A stretch of DNA of 64,000 bases from CAWKMN01 sp963850765 (lineage in GTDB: Bacteria; Chloroflexota; Anaerolineae; Aggregatilineales; Aggregatilineaceae), in assembly GCA_963850765.1 (NCBI GenBank), contig CAWKMN010000010.1, positions 409,179 to 473,178 of the forward strand. Direction: 5' to 3'. Position 1 is the stretch's first letter; every line of letters begins with the position of its first letter. This document shows, piece after piece, positions 44,037 through 54,193 of the stretch. Both the position numbers and the translations under genes were made by a program. Under the pieces are notes generated by a model. The model was not told the origin of the DNA. It made no database searches and was given only the letters and a program-made list of their open reading frames with translations.

Positions 44037-44732
44037 TTAACTGGCGCTCTCGCCACCCGCCAGGCCAAGACGCTGGCGGCGCTCCTCAAGCTGAAGCTCG
44101 ATCTCCGACGTGCCGATGGCCTCGTCGATCTGCTCGCGCAGGTTGGTGTTCGCCATTTCGAGCTTGGCTTCTTCGCGATCCAGACGGGCGCGAATGTGCT
44201 CGCCCAGGCGCTGCACATCCTCGTCACCCACCCCGGCCAGATCGTCCAGGCTCTTGACGGCTTTGGTGGTCATTTCCTTGGCTTCGACCAGTTCCAGCAG
44301 CGCCTTCAGATGCTCGCGCTCCTGCTTGATCGTGGTCAGCTTGGCTTCGAGCTTGAGCTTGGCATCCAGCATTCCGCGGTATTCCTGCTCCTGCGACTGC
44401 CACTGCTCATAATATTCCTGGGCAAGCTGCTGCTTCTGGTTGAGTTCAGCCTGGGCCGCCGTCGCCAGATCCGATTTGCCGCGCATCAGCAGCGTATCAA
44501 TGTCGCGGTCGAGCTTTTCCGCCGCCGCGGCGAATTCTTCATATTTGCGCTTGAGGGTCTTGACCGTTCCGCCGATCGTCGCCGCCTGATCGTCCAGCGC
44601 GTCCAGATTCCGCTCGGCCTGACGAATGTACTCGTCCATCACCTTGACGGAATTGGCTTCCAGCGCCGAATCGACCAGGGCGTGAACATTCGCTGAGATC
44701 AGGGTGTTGATTTTCTGCAAAAGGGAAGGCAT
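44037..44732 (-). CDS. pspA: PspA/IM30 (Vipp1) family protein
   Basis: 231 residues, almost entirely helical. The N-terminal MPSLLQKINTLISANVHALV amphipathic helix and the MDEYIRQAERNLDALDDQAA segment are typical of the family, and the long coiled coil (LNQKQQLAQEYYEQWQSQEQ ... LKALLELVEAKEMTTKAVKS) forms the ESCRT-III-like hairpin. The protein assembles on the inner membrane and protects it under stress. Its upstream neighbours are a receiver-kinase hybrid and a GAF kinase, which may control it; a 175-bp gap suggests its own promoter. Confidence 0.92.
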   Translation of the reverse strand: MPSLLQKINTLISANVHALVDSALEANSVKVMDEYIRQAERNLDALDDQAATIGGTVKTLKRKYEEFAAAAEKLDRDIDTLLMRGKSDLATAAQAELNQKQQLAQEYYEQWQSQEQEYRGMLDAKLKLEAKLTTIKQEREHLKALLELVEAKEMTTKAVKSLDDLAGVGDEDVQRLGEHIRARLDREEAKLEMANTNLREQIDEAIGTSEIELQLEERRQRLGLAGGESAS

Positions 44733-44906
44733 TGGTACTAATCCTCCTGAGAGTAAAATTGGAGCCTTAATGATGCGGAAAGCTTATCGATGGCTCGTGC
44801 CGGGAGCCCGTACCGGGAGTCATCCACAATCGGTGAACGTATCGTAACACAGAACACGAGCGGGCGCTGACGTGCGGCTGACATTTGTCTGACGGATCGG
44901 ACGGCT

Positions 44907-46033
44907 TCAGTCAGTGTGATCGACTGCGGCCGGGATGCGCAAGGTAAACGTGCTGCCCTCGCCAAAAACGCTTTCGGCTGCCACGCTGCCGCCGTGCAGC
45001 CCGACGACTTTTCACAATCGCCAGCCCGGACCCGGCCCCCTGATCCTCGTACCTCTCGCGCTCGATCTGGTAGAACGGCTTAAAGATGTTGCCGATCTCA
45101 TGCGAAGGGATGCCGCGCCCCTGGTCGCTCACGGCCAGGCACAGATAATCACCGTCCTGGTAGGCATGCAGAACCACCTCACGCCCCGGCCTGTCGGTGA
45201 ATTTGATCGCGTTTTCGACCAGGCATTCGACGGCGGCCGTCAGGTATTCCACATCCGCTTCAATGGGCGGCAGGTCATCCGCCACGGCGATCTGCATTGG
45301 TCTGCTTTTCCTCGGCCTGATCGGCGTATTTTCGCTGGATCGTCCGCAGCAGGTCGGCATAACTGGCAAACGGAACGCTGCCGCCACTCATAGGTATGCG
45401 GTGCTTCGCCGGTTTCAAGCTCGACCAGCAGGATAAAATTCTCGACCAGGCGGCGCAGCCGGTTGGCCCCGGCATTGACCCCGCGCAGAAACAGGCGCAT
45501 ATCGTCGGCGCCCAGATCGTCGGCGTCGCGGCGCAGCATATCCGCATAGGCCACCACATAGGTCAGCGGCGTGCGGAATTCGTGGTTGAGGACGTTCAGA
45601 TCTTGTGCTTGATACTGGAGACTTCGTGCTCGCGGCGCTGGTTCAATTCGCGGTGCCGCTTCAGGCGGGAATCGACCGCGACCAGCAGTTCGTCCGCGTC
45701 AAACGGCTTGACGACGTAATCTTCGGCCCCCATGCTTTTGCCCCGGAAAATGTCGTCGCGTTCGCCTTTGGCCGTCAGGAAAATAAACGGGATCGTCACC
45801 CAGTTTTCGCGGGCGCGCACCGCGTTGAAAAAATCGTAGCCATCCATGCGCGGCATCATAATATCGGAAACGATCAAATCCGGGGGAGCGGGCTGCTTTT
45901 GCAGCACTTCCAGCCCTACCCAACCATTCGTCGCCGTCAGCACTTCATACCCATTCAATTCCAGGATATCACGGATACCTTCCATCAGATGCGTATCGTC
46001 TTCCACCACCAAAATTGTTGCATTGTCACCCAT
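44907..46033 (-). CDS. Hybrid response regulator-histidine kinase, several frameshifts
   Basis: REC domain (TILVVEDDTHLMEGIRDILE, acceptor Asp in DLIVSDIMMPRMDG, Lys in YVVKPFDADELL) followed by HisKA with His in NVLNHEFRTPLTYVV and HATPase_c with N box (ECLVENAIKFTDRPG), G1 DQGRGIP and G2 AGSGLAIVK. The frame breaks near 45,597 (a C missing), 45,390, 45,300 and 44,995 (extra A in a run, restoring VKVVGLHGGSVAAESVFGEG). End at TGA 44,907. Same domain plan as the gene at 9,645. It starts 26 bases after the GAF kinase gene, so both belong to one operon. Confidence 0.85.
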
Positions 46034-46059
46034 AGGCTTCAGTCTCCACCCTCACGAAT

Positions 46060-48140
46060 CTAGCACAGGAGCTTGAGGCGAAAGGTGCTTCCCCGGCCCT
46101 CTTCACTTTCGACTTCAACGGTACCGCCGTGCAATCGAACAATATCTCTGATAATGGCCAGCCCTAACCCTGTGCCCGGAATAGTGGGACTGACATTCGA
46201 ACCGCGATAAAACCGGTCAAAAATCGATGTCAGCTCGTCGGCCGGAATGCCAATGCCGGTATCGATCACCTCAATAATAACCCATTCTGGTTTTGTTTGC
46301 CCCGCGGGGCAGACCTGGCTGCGCACGGTAATACAGCCGCCTTCTGACGTGTAACTGATGGCGTTGCTCACCAGATTAGTCAGCGCGCGCACGATCTGGT
46401 CGGGATCGCCCAAGGTTTCCGGCAGCGGTCGGGCCGGATAGTCGGCCACCAGTTCTTTGTGTTCGCTCTCGGCCCAGGCGGTGTTGTCCTGAATCACGGT
46501 GTCGATCAGCGCTTCCAGGTTGACCGGCTCGCGGACGCGGGGCCGTTCGGCGCGCTGCTCGCTTGCCAGCCGCGAAAGTTGCAGCAGGTCGTTGATCAGC
46601 CGGGTCAGGCGCTGGATTTCGCGTTCCATGACCTCATAATAGTTGGCCCGGCGTTCGGGGCGGCCCTGCTCCAACAGCGACAGATAGAGCTTGAGGTTGG
46701 CCAGCGGCGTGCGCAGTTCGTGCGAGACGTTCGACACAAACTGGTCTTTCATCCGATCCAGTTCCTGCAGGCGCGAAATATCGCGCAGCACGACCACCGA
46801 TCCCAGGACATCGTCGCCCTCGACGACCCGCGCGGCTTTGGCCTGAACCGTGACCGACCCCAGTTCGATAATCTCGGTGGTGTCGCCCACGTTGTCGCCG
46901 GCATCGAGCACCCGCGCGACAAGGCCTCTACCCGCCGTCCCAGGTCCATATCCAGGTCGTGCTGGTCGTACAGCGTGCGCGCGACCGGGTTGGTCATCAC
47001 GACGCGCCCCGTCAGGTCAAACACGATCACCGCGTCTGCCACCGAGCGCAAAATCGCTTCGGTCCGCTCTTGCTGCTGGCGGATTTCTGCGGTGCGCTGC
47101 ACCACGCGCTGTTCGAGTTCTAGCGCCTGCTGGCGGACCGTTTCGAACAGATGCGCATTCTGAAACGAGATCGCTAACTGCGCCGTCAGCGGCTCCAGCA
47201 CGTCCAGATCGTCCGTGGTGATGCTGTTCGGCCGCTCGCGCAGCACCATCAACACGCCGATCACCTCGTCCGCGATGATCAGCGGCACGGCCAGCGCGCA
47301 GTAAGCGGCCTGCGCGCCCATATCGGTCCGTCCTCGCCCGGCTGACTGACCAGAACCGGTTCGGCGCGTTCAATCGACTGGCGCGCCAATCGCTTGAGCG
47401 CCTCAGCCAGTCGGGCTGCGCCTCGGCTGAGCAGTTCGTCGTTCATAAAAATCGAACGGACCGACAGTTGACCATCCTCGGCCAGAATCAGACTGATCAT
47501 GTCGTAGCCCAGCGTAACGGACAGTTTGCGCGCACCCCTTCGATCAGGTCTTGCGGGTTGAGAATCGCGGTAGCATAGCGGCCTGTCTCGTTTACCAGCC
47601 GGAGTTGATCCAGGCGGCGGCGGACTTCGTCAAACAGCGTCGCATTCTGGATCGCCAGCGCGGCTTGCACGCCCAACAACCCCACCTGATCCGCCAGCCA
47701 GTCCGCAAAAGCCGCGGGTCTTCGGTGTTGACCAGCATCAGCGTGCCGATCGGGATATGCGCCATGAGCAGCGGGACCGCCAGCACCGATTGAGCGCGGG
47801 TCATCTCCATCAGATCCGGGGGCAGCGCGGCTGTCCGCGATATGATTGATATAACGTGGACGCCACTCCTAAATCACGCGCGCCGGGAGCAGAGAGGTTC
47901 GTCCAGATCGAAACTGTGTCCGGCAAACTGCTCCGCGCCCGCGCCATAGGCGACCTTGCCGACTAATTGATCGTTCTCAATCAGCCAGATATACGCGCCT
48001 TGCGCGTTGAAAATGCCGATGCTCTCGCGGCACAGCAGGTCCAGCGCCGCGTCGCGGTCGATCTGGGCGGTAATCGCCAGGCTCAGGCGGCCCAGATCGG
48101 TAGCATACCGGGCGCGCGCTCCCGCTCCTTTCGACGGTCC
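46060..48140 (-). CDS. Multi-GAF/PAS sensor histidine kinase, 5' end lost at contig junction
   Basis: Order on the minus strand: a GAF domain (about 48,110-47,870: LSLAITAQIDRDAALDLLCR ... AYIWLIENDQLVGKVAYG), two more GAF segments to about 47,150 (SVLAVPLLMAHIPIGTLMLV; CALAVPLIIADEVIGVLMVL), a PAS domain (EAILRSVADAVIVFDLTGRV), HisKA with His in VSNVSHELRTPLANL and HATPase_c with DTGIGIP and GTGLGLAIIR. At least five frame breaks (near 46,920, 47,320, 47,510, 47,690, 47,870) fragment it. The coding sequence can be followed upstream to about 48,140, where the high-GC sequence begins, so the N-terminus is missing. Confidence 0.82.
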
Positions 48141-48280
48141 ACCCGATGATACCGCCGGGGGACCCCTCCCGCGGGATCCGGGCGCCGCCGGTCCGCCCAG
48201 GTGCAGGGCGGCCGCACCCGCGGAGCGGATCCGGCCTCTTCTAGGTTGCGGAGGGGGCCGCGGCCGCCGGGGCGCCCGTC
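48120..48280. other. Junction between two unrelated sequences
   Basis: Between about 48,120 and 48,170 base composition jumps to extreme GC (GGGGGACCCCTCCCGCGGG), the kinase reading frame stops making sense and no further family A-D repeats occur. The remaining 110 bases up to the M56 gene stop are GC-rich and non-coding. Confidence 0.75.
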
Positions 48281-50394
48281 TCAGGGCTGCGCGCGGGGAG
48301 TTCTGCGGGGCAGGGAGCGTGGCGTTGCGCCCGACTGGAGCGCGCCTATGGCGGCCTCGAGGCGCTCGATCTCGTGCTCGGCTGCCGCCTTCTGCGACGG
48401 GGCCTCGGCCACCGCCTCCTTCAGGGACTGGATCTGCTCGGTCAGCGAGCGGACGAGGTCGTCGGTCGCCGCGCGCATTTCCCGGACCTGGTCCTCGACG
48501 GCGAGCACCTGCATCTGTTTCTCCGCCTCCATCATCTCGACTTCAATCGCCTGCTGCTTCCTCTGCAGCTCCTGCTCGGCCTTCTCGCGCGCGGCATCGG
48601 CGGCTTCCATGGCGCGTTGGGCGTCCTGCGCCTCGGCCTCGCGCCCGGCCTCCTCGAGCGCCTCGACCCGGGCCCGGTGCGCGGCTGCATCCGCTTCGAG
48701 CTTCGTCTCGAGAGTGGCACGCTCGAGCTCCACGCCGAGCTGCCGCTTCTGGAGCGCCATTCGCTGCGCGCTGAGCTTCGCCTGCCTCTCGACCCGTGCC
48801 GCCTCCTCCGCGTGTCCCTCGGCCCGGAGGCGGTCGGCGGTCTCGCGCAGATCGGATTGCTCGGCCTGGGCCTCGAGCTCGAGCTGCTTGCCCTGCAGCT
48901 CGAGCTCCTGCTGCTGCAGCTGCCGCCGCTGATCCTCGATGGACCGGCGCTGGTCTTCGAGCGCGCGCCGCGCGGGGTCGCTGCTCCGGGTGCGGACCGC
49001 GATCGCCGGCTCGGGGGCCGGGGCCGGCTGCGCCTGCGGCGTGGGGCCGGGAGCGGCCAGCGGAGCCAGCGCGGGGCGCGGTGTGAGCGGGGTCAGGGGA
49101 GACAGCCCGGGCCGGGGCGCCACGCCGGCGACGACGGCCACCGGACGGGGTCGCGGCGTGCCGGGGCGGGGCGCGGTCGCGGGCCGCGCGATCGGCGAGG
49201 GCCTGGCCGCGGGCCGGGGAAGACGCGCCGCGGCCGGCGCAGGGGTGGCGGCGGTGGCTGCGGCCGGGACGGTCGGCTCGTCCTTCGTCACGCTCGATCG
49301 CGCGTGCGTCGGGAAGACGGCCAGGCCGAGGACCGCGGCGGCGGCCAGGGTGAGGCGAGCGGGGGCGGCGAGTCGCGGGACGGGACGGGTCATCAGGATC
49401 TCCTTCAGTCGGGCTTCGATGTCTTCGACCGGGCCGGCGCCGGAAGCGAGGGACGGCAGCGCGTCCGGCGCTCGGCGACGAACGTCAGGCTCTTGAGGAG
49501 GCCGTTCGCGTAGGCCTCGGCGGAGCGCGGCAGGAGGCGCAGGACCCACTCGTCGCAGCAGCGCTCCTCCGCGCGGCGCAGCGCGCGGCGCGCCCACCAC
49601 GTGACCGGGTACCACCAGAAGAGGGCCGTGGCGGCGATCTCCACCAGGCGCACCCAGTGGTCGCGGCGGCGCACGTGGGCGAGCTCGTGCGCCAGGAGCG
49701 CGTCGAGCTCGTCGGCGTGCAGGTCGGGGAGGAGGCCCGCGGGGAGCAGCAGGCGCGGCCCGCCGCGGTGGGCCAGAGCATCGGCGGGATGCGGGCCGGC
49801 ACGAGGAGGACCGGCGGGACGCGGCTCAAGCCCAGGCGCGCGGCCAGGCGCGCCGGCGCGTCGGCGACCGCGTCGGGCGCGGGCCGGGCGCAGGCGAGCA
49901 GCCGACTGAAGCGGGCGAAGCGCCAGGCGGTCGAGCAGCGGCGATCGCGAGCGCTCCCGCCGCGAGCGACAGCCAGCGGCGGCCCGCCAGCCGAGCCGGG
50001 CGCGCGGCGGGGCGGAACGGCCGGGCGGGTCGGCCGCGGGCCGCCGTCGACGCGGGCGACGCCGCGGGCGACCGGCGCCGGGTCGCGCGGCAGCGGCCGT
50101 CGGCTCGCGACCGGCGACGTCGGCGGGACGCCTCCGCCGGGCTCACGTCGCCGTCGGCGGGCGGGATCGGGACGACGGTGGGCGACGCCGGCGAGGACGC
50201 AGCGCGAGGCCGGGCCACGCCGGCACCAGGGGCAGCGGCGCGATGGGCGGCATGACGAGCTGACGAGCGCGAGGAGCCACAGGCCGTGGACCACGGCCTG
50301 GCGGCGGACCGTGCGGGAGGCGGCCCAGGCGAGCGAGCGCGATGAGGCCGGCGGCCGCGGCGTTCGTGAGCAGGAGGCGGATGGGATCGTCCAT
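48281..50394 (-). CDS. BlaR1/M56-type membrane metallopeptidase with coiled-coil tail, several frameshifts
   Basis: N-terminus MDDPIRLLLTNAAAAGLIAL begins the four-helix membrane region. The zinc motif is DELDALLAHELAHVRRRDHW, near 49,690, followed by WYPVTWWARRALRRAEERCC-DEWV, the classic M56 pair (HExxH and the downstream Glu in the AEE..CD segment). The frame is broken several times between 50,290 and 49,430. In place of a penicillin-binding sensor the C-terminus has a Pro/Ala-rich linker (about 49,290-49,020) and about 240 residues of Glu/Gln/Arg-rich coiled coil. It is likely a stress sensor that cleaves the BlaI-like repressor encoded just upstream, starting 3 bases after that gene's stop. 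Confidence 0.82.
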
Positions 50395-50397
50395 GGC

Positions 50398-50784
50398 TCA
50401 GTCCCTCCGGGACAGGCGGTCCACCAGCCGGCGCAGCTCCAGGAGCTCGTCGCGCGAGAGCCGCCCCGCGCTCACGAGGTGGGTGAGCAGCGGCGTGAGC
50501 GAGCCGTCGCAGAGCTGCTCGGCGGTGTCCCGAAGGCGGCGCGCCACGAGGTCCTCGCGCTGCACGCGGGCGCTGAAGACGTTCTGGCGGCCCTCGCTGC
50601 GGTGGGTCACGTGGCCCTTGTCCTCGAGGCGCTCGAGCAGCTTCTGGACGGTGGCGTACTCCGACGTGCCGCCGCCGGGGTAGAGGCGGTCGGCCAGGGC
50701 GCGGATCGTCGCCGGGCCGTCGTCCCAGAGGCCGCGCAGCACGTCGAGCTCGGCGTCGGTCACGTCCTGCGGGCGTCGGGCCAT
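50398..50784 (-). CDS. BlaI/MecI/CopY family transcriptional repressor
   Basis: 128 residues. Winged-helix DNA-binding domain: VTDAELDVLRGLWDDGPATI, then SEYATVQKLLERLEDKGHVT with the recognition helix, and RVQREDLVARRLRDTAEQLC leading to a dimerisation helix (LLELRRLVDRLSRRD). Start at ATG 50,784, supported by GGAGGAG immediately upstream; an earlier in-frame ATG at 50,880 would cover the promoter and is rejected. Repressors of this family bind as dimers to inverted repeats and are inactivated by cleavage by their M56 partner, which follows directly. Confidence 0.93.
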   Translation of the reverse strand: MARRPQDVTDAELDVLRGLWDDGPATIRALADRLYPGGGTSEYATVQKLLERLEDKGHVTHRSEGRQNVFSARVQREDLVARRLRDTAEQLCDGSLTPLLTHLVSAGRLSRDELLELRRLVDRLSRRD

Positions 50785-50811
50785 CGTCTCCTCCGTGCTG
50801 CCGCCAGCCTC

Positions 50812-50856
50812 AGACGCGTTGTCTTTGAAACTAAGACGCCATGTCTGATTTGTCAA
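50812..50856 (-). promoter_or_regulatory. blaI-M56 promoter with two operators
   Basis: On the minus strand TTGACA (50,856-50,851), a 17-base spacer and TAGTTT (50,833-50,828) form a good sigma70 promoter. Two inverted repeats of the form AGAC-N5-GTCT lie at 50,834-50,846 (AGACATGGCGTCT, filling the spacer) and 50,812-50,824 (AGACAACGCGTCT, just past the -10). Their centres are 22 bases apart, two helical turns. This suits autorepression by the BlaI-like protein. Confidence 0.75.
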
Positions 50857-50981
50857 GGAGAAAGCGACCGGAGCGAGCATTCAGATCCCTCGAGGCCTGG
50901 GGCCCGGCTCAGCCGAAGCCGCTCGGGATGACTTTGGTGCTAGCCTGAGCGGCTTCCAAAGCAGAGGAGAGGGGGACGGCC

Positions 50982-51720
50982 ATGGCGTCGCAGGCGATCT
51001 CGCGTGCCCGTTGGTCGGGCGAGCACCGCTTCTACACGGGGATGATGGTCGCGATTCTCGCCACGGTCTTCGTGGGCTTCGCGCGCAGCTTCTTCCTGAG
51101 GCCGCTGTTCCCGACCTGGCCGTCACCACCCGAGACGATCTTCTACGTGCATGGCGCCCTCTTCACGGCGTGGGTCGTCCTGCTGGTGGCCCAGGCGCTG
51201 CTGGTGGCCACTGGCCGCACGAACGTGCACCGCCGGATCGGTCTCGGGGGCGCCGTGCTGGCCGTCTTCATGGTGGTCTTCGGGGTCCTGGGCGCGCTGA
51301 TCGCGGCGCGACGACCCACGGGCTTCGTGGGGATTCCCGTTCCGGGGCTGCAGTTCCTCGTCGTGCCGCTCGTGGACATGCTGCTCTTCGCGTCGTTCGT
51401 CGGCCTCGCCATCGCGAAGCGGGGCGACCCGCAGGCCCACAAGCGCTGGATGCTGCTGGCCTCGCTCAACCTGCTCGCGGCAGCCATCGCCCGCTGGCCG
51501 GGCGTGATCACGATCGGGGCGCCGCCCCTGTTCTTCGGCCTGACGGACCTGTTTCTCGTTGCGCTCGTGGTCTGGGACTGCGGGTCGCGGGGCCGGGTGC
51601 CACCCCGCGACGAAATGGGGCGGCCTGCTCATCGTCGCCTCGCAGCCCCTGCGGCTCGCGGTGTCAGGCACGGCCGCGTGGCTGGCCTTCGCACGCTGGG
51701 CGACAGGGCTCTTGGGGTAG
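50982..51720 (+). CDS. Seven-helix membrane protein (DUF2306/DUF420-like), one frameshift
   Basis: About 245 residues. Seven hydrophobic segments, with conserved His in helix 2 (FYVHGALFTAWVVLLVAQAL) and VHRRIGLGGAVLAVF after it, a pattern of small heme- or copper-related membrane proteins; assignment to the DUF2306/DUF420 group is tentative. The frame breaks near 51,602, where one C too many in GTGCCACCCC hides the last helix; with it removed the protein ends AVSGTAAWLAFARWATGLLG and stops at 51,720. Ribosome site GAGGAGAGGGGG before the ATG. Confidence 0.75.
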
Positions 51721-51735
51721 GGCTCCGACCCCACC

Positions 51736-51924
51736 TCACTCGACCCGGAACGTCTGTTCGCCGGGCTGCAGCGTGCGGGTGAACCGTGCGCAGCTGGTCG
51801 TAGTTCGGGTGCGCGCTCCTGCCTCCGCGTCGGGGATCTCCGCGAACGTGCTCAGGCCCACGTCGAGCATCTCCCGCCACGGCTCGAGCTCGGGCAGGCA
51901 GCGGTCACCCTCGCCGAGCTTCAC
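51736..51924 (-). CDS. Fragment of an unrecognised protein
   Basis: A 62-codon frame from a GTG, ending TRTLQPGEQTFRVE. The same frame can be read further upstream to about 51,990 (TAGCSSPTSLGYEDEDPLTL, where LTAGC looks like a lipobox), but a stop comes before any start codon. It may be a short lipoprotein damaged by an indel, or a coincidence of high GC. Convergent with the membrane protein gene, 15 bases away. Confidence 0.3.
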   Translation of the reverse strand: MKLGEGDRCLPELEPWREMLDVGLSTFAEIPDAEAGARTRTTTSCARFTRTLQPGEQTFRVE

Positions 51925-52028
51925 GGCCAGGCGGTCGAGGGTGAGAGGGTCTTCGTCCTCGTAGCCGAGGCTCGTCGGGGACGAGCAGCCGGCTGTCAGG
52001 CGTCAGACGGGCGAAGCCCGCCGGACGC

Positions 52029-52991
52029 TCACTGCTTCTTCAGCAGGCCGAGGCCCTCCATCCAGACGGCGCACAGCCGTGGCCACTGGGAGACGGCCGG
52101 GTCGCCGGGGGCGAGGCCGAGGCCGTGACGGCCGTGCGGGAAGACGTGCAGCTCTCCGGGCACGCCCGCCTTGTGCAGGGCCTCGAAGAACAGCAGCGAG
52201 TTCTCGATCGGAACCGCGGTGTCGTCGGCGGTGTGCCAGAGGAAGGTGGGCGGCGTGCGCGCGGTGACCTGCTTCTCGTTGCTGAGCAGCTGGACGAGCG
52301 CGGGATCGGGCGGGTCGCCGAGGAGATGGCGGCGCGAGCCCGAGTGCGCCGGCGGGTCCTCGAGCGAGATCACGGCGTAGCACAGCACCGCGAAGTCCGG
52401 CCGCGAGCCCTCGCGCTCGACGGGATCGGCCGCGTCGGGCCGGCCGTCGTCGAAGTGCGTCGCCGCGGTCGAGGCCAGGTGCCCGCCCGCGGAGAAGCCG
52501 AGGATCCCGATCCGCTTCGGGTCGACGCGCCACTCCTTCGCCCGGCTGCGGACCAGGCGGATCGCCCGCTGCGCGTCCTGCAGCGGGGCCGGGTGGCGGT
52601 AGCGCTCGCCGAGGCGGTACTGGAGGACGAAGGCGCTCACGCCGAGCGAGTTGAGCCACTCGGCGATCTGCTTGCCCTCGTGGTCGGCGGCCACCACCCG
52701 GTAGCCGCCGCCCGGGCAGACGACGACCGCCGCGCCGGTCGCCCGGGCGGCGGGGGCGAGGTAGACGGTGATCTTCGGCTTGTCCACGGCCTCGTTGCCG
52801 ACCGCTCCCGGCGCCCCGTTCGGCCACAGCAGGTGGAACTCGCGGTCGCCGTGTGCGGTGTCGACGGCGGCCATGGCGTAAGGCGCCGCCGCCGGCGTCT
52901 GGGCAGAGGCGCTGCCGGCCAGAAGCGCCGTCACCGCCAACGTGATCGAGCCGAGCCTTCGCCGCGCGGTGCGGCCTGTCGTCCTGGCCAT
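52029..52991 (-). CDS. Secreted alpha/beta-hydrolase (acetylxylan esterase/BD-FAE-like)
   Basis: 320 residues with a signal peptide (RRLGSITLAVTALLAGSASA, cut after ASA). The oxyanion loop is VVVCPGGGYRVVA, nucleophile Ser in ILGFSAGGHLAS near 165, Asp in LWHTADDTAVP near 250 and His in FPHGRHGLGLAP near 285. This class removes acetyl or feruloyl groups from plant polysaccharides. The start at 52,991 has GGAGGATGAG before it. It is divergent from the DUF4105 gene and lies in the same region as two polysaccharide-degrading enzymes. Confidence 0.87.
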   Translation of the reverse strand: MARTTGRTARRRLGSITLAVTALLAGSASAQTPAAAPYAMAAVDTAHGDREFHLLWPNGAPGAVGNEAVDKPKITVYLAPAARATGAAVVVCPGGGYRVVAADHEGKQIAEWLNSLGVSAFVLQYRLGERYRHPAPLQDAQRAIRLVRSRAKEWRVDPKRIGILGFSAGGHLASTAATHFDDGRPDAADPVEREGSRPDFAVLCYAVISLEDPPAHSGSRRHLLGDPPDPALVQLLSNEKQVTARTPPTFLWHTADDTAVPIENSLLFFEALHKAGVPGELHVFPHGRHGLGLAPGDPAVSQWPRLCAVWMEGLGLLKKQ

Positions 52992-53138
52992 CTCATCCTC
53001 CGTTGATCGCCTGCGGCCGCCGCGATGATCCACCGAGCGCGGGCCCGCCGCAAGCGGCGAGAGGTCTCCCAGGACCCGCGTGCTATTCTCCGGCGCGGTG
53101 AGGATCTCCCTGGAGCTTCCGACAGGCAGCGGCCGGCG

Positions 53139-54193
53139 ATGAAGCGCGCGCTTCGGGGACCGATCCGTCCGGCGGTGGCGGCGCTGACGGGGCTCTCGCG
53201 CTCTGGTGCGCGGCCGCCATCTGGGTCGACGGGCCGATCTCCCGTCCGCTGGCCGGCGTCCTGCTGGCGGCCTTCCTGGCCGGGATCGCCGTGCCCTTCA
53301 CCCGGGTGCGGTCCCTCGTCCGCGCGTGCCTGTGGGCCCTGGCGCCGTGCGCCGCGGTCGCCTGCTGGTGGCTCTCGATCCGGCCGAGCAACGACCGCGA
53401 TTGGCAGCCCGACGTGGCGCGCACCCCCACCGCCCAACGGCAGGGGAGCGTCGTCACGGTGCGCGACGTGCGCGACTTCGACTACCGGACGGAGACCGAC
53501 TTCACCGAGCGCTGGGACGAGCGGCGCTACGACCTCGACCGCCTCGTCGGTCTCGACCTGTTCATCTCCTACTGGGGCCCCACGCTCTACGCCCACACCA
53601 TCCTCAGCTGGGATTTCGAGGGCTCCCCGCCGCTCGCGGCGTCGATCGAGACGCGCAAGGAGAAGGGGGAGGCGTACTCGGCGGTGCTCGGCTTCTTCCG
53701 GCAGTTCGAGCTCGTCTACGTCCTGGCCGACGAGCGGGACGTGATTCGCCTGCGCACGGGCTTCCGGGGGGAGCGGGTGTTCCTGTATCGCCTCGACACC
53801 TCACCGGCGGGCGCGCGCGCCCTGCTCGAGCAGTACCTCTCGGAGGCGAATGCCCTGGCCAGCCAGCCGGCCTGGTACAACGCCTTCACGGAAAACTGCA
53901 CGACGGCGATCTGGCGGAACGTGCGGGCCCTCTCCCCGGGCAACCCGTTCGACTGGCGGCTCCTCGCGAACGGCCACGTCGACCGAATGCTGTACGAGAG
54001 GGGCCGCCTGGACACGAGCCTGCCCTTCGCCGAGCTGCGCCAGAGGAGCGACGTCACGGAGCGCGCGAAGGCCTGCGCCTCCCGGGCCGACTTCTCCCGC
54101 TGCATCCGGGAGGGCCTGCCAACGCCCGTGGCGGCGGCGGTAGACTGCGGGTCGCGGGGCACGAGAGGCGCGAAGAGGAGGCCGTGGGCATGA
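53139..54193 (+). CDS. DUF4105 (Lnb-like N-terminal) membrane protein, one frameshift
   Basis: About 350 residues. Start MKRALRGPIRPAVAALTG at 53,139, then a frame break near 53,195 after which LALWCAAAIWVDGPISRPLA continues as the first of about three N-terminal helices. The external domain has YDLDRLVGLDLFISYWGPTL, SWDFEGSPPLAASIETRK, and the conserved WYNAFTENCTTAIWRNV, whose N-C-T-T motif is shared with lipoprotein N-acyl transferase-like DUF4105 proteins, where the Cys is thought to be catalytic. Its stop overlaps the start of the DUF4380 gene (ATGA), so they are coupled. Confidence 0.82.

Noticed and set aside
48374..49513. Leu/Arg-rich plus-strand frame opposite the coiled-coil tail
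   Set aside because: Antisense of a Glu/Gln-rich coiled coil gives Leu/Arg-rich shadows; no start context or family.
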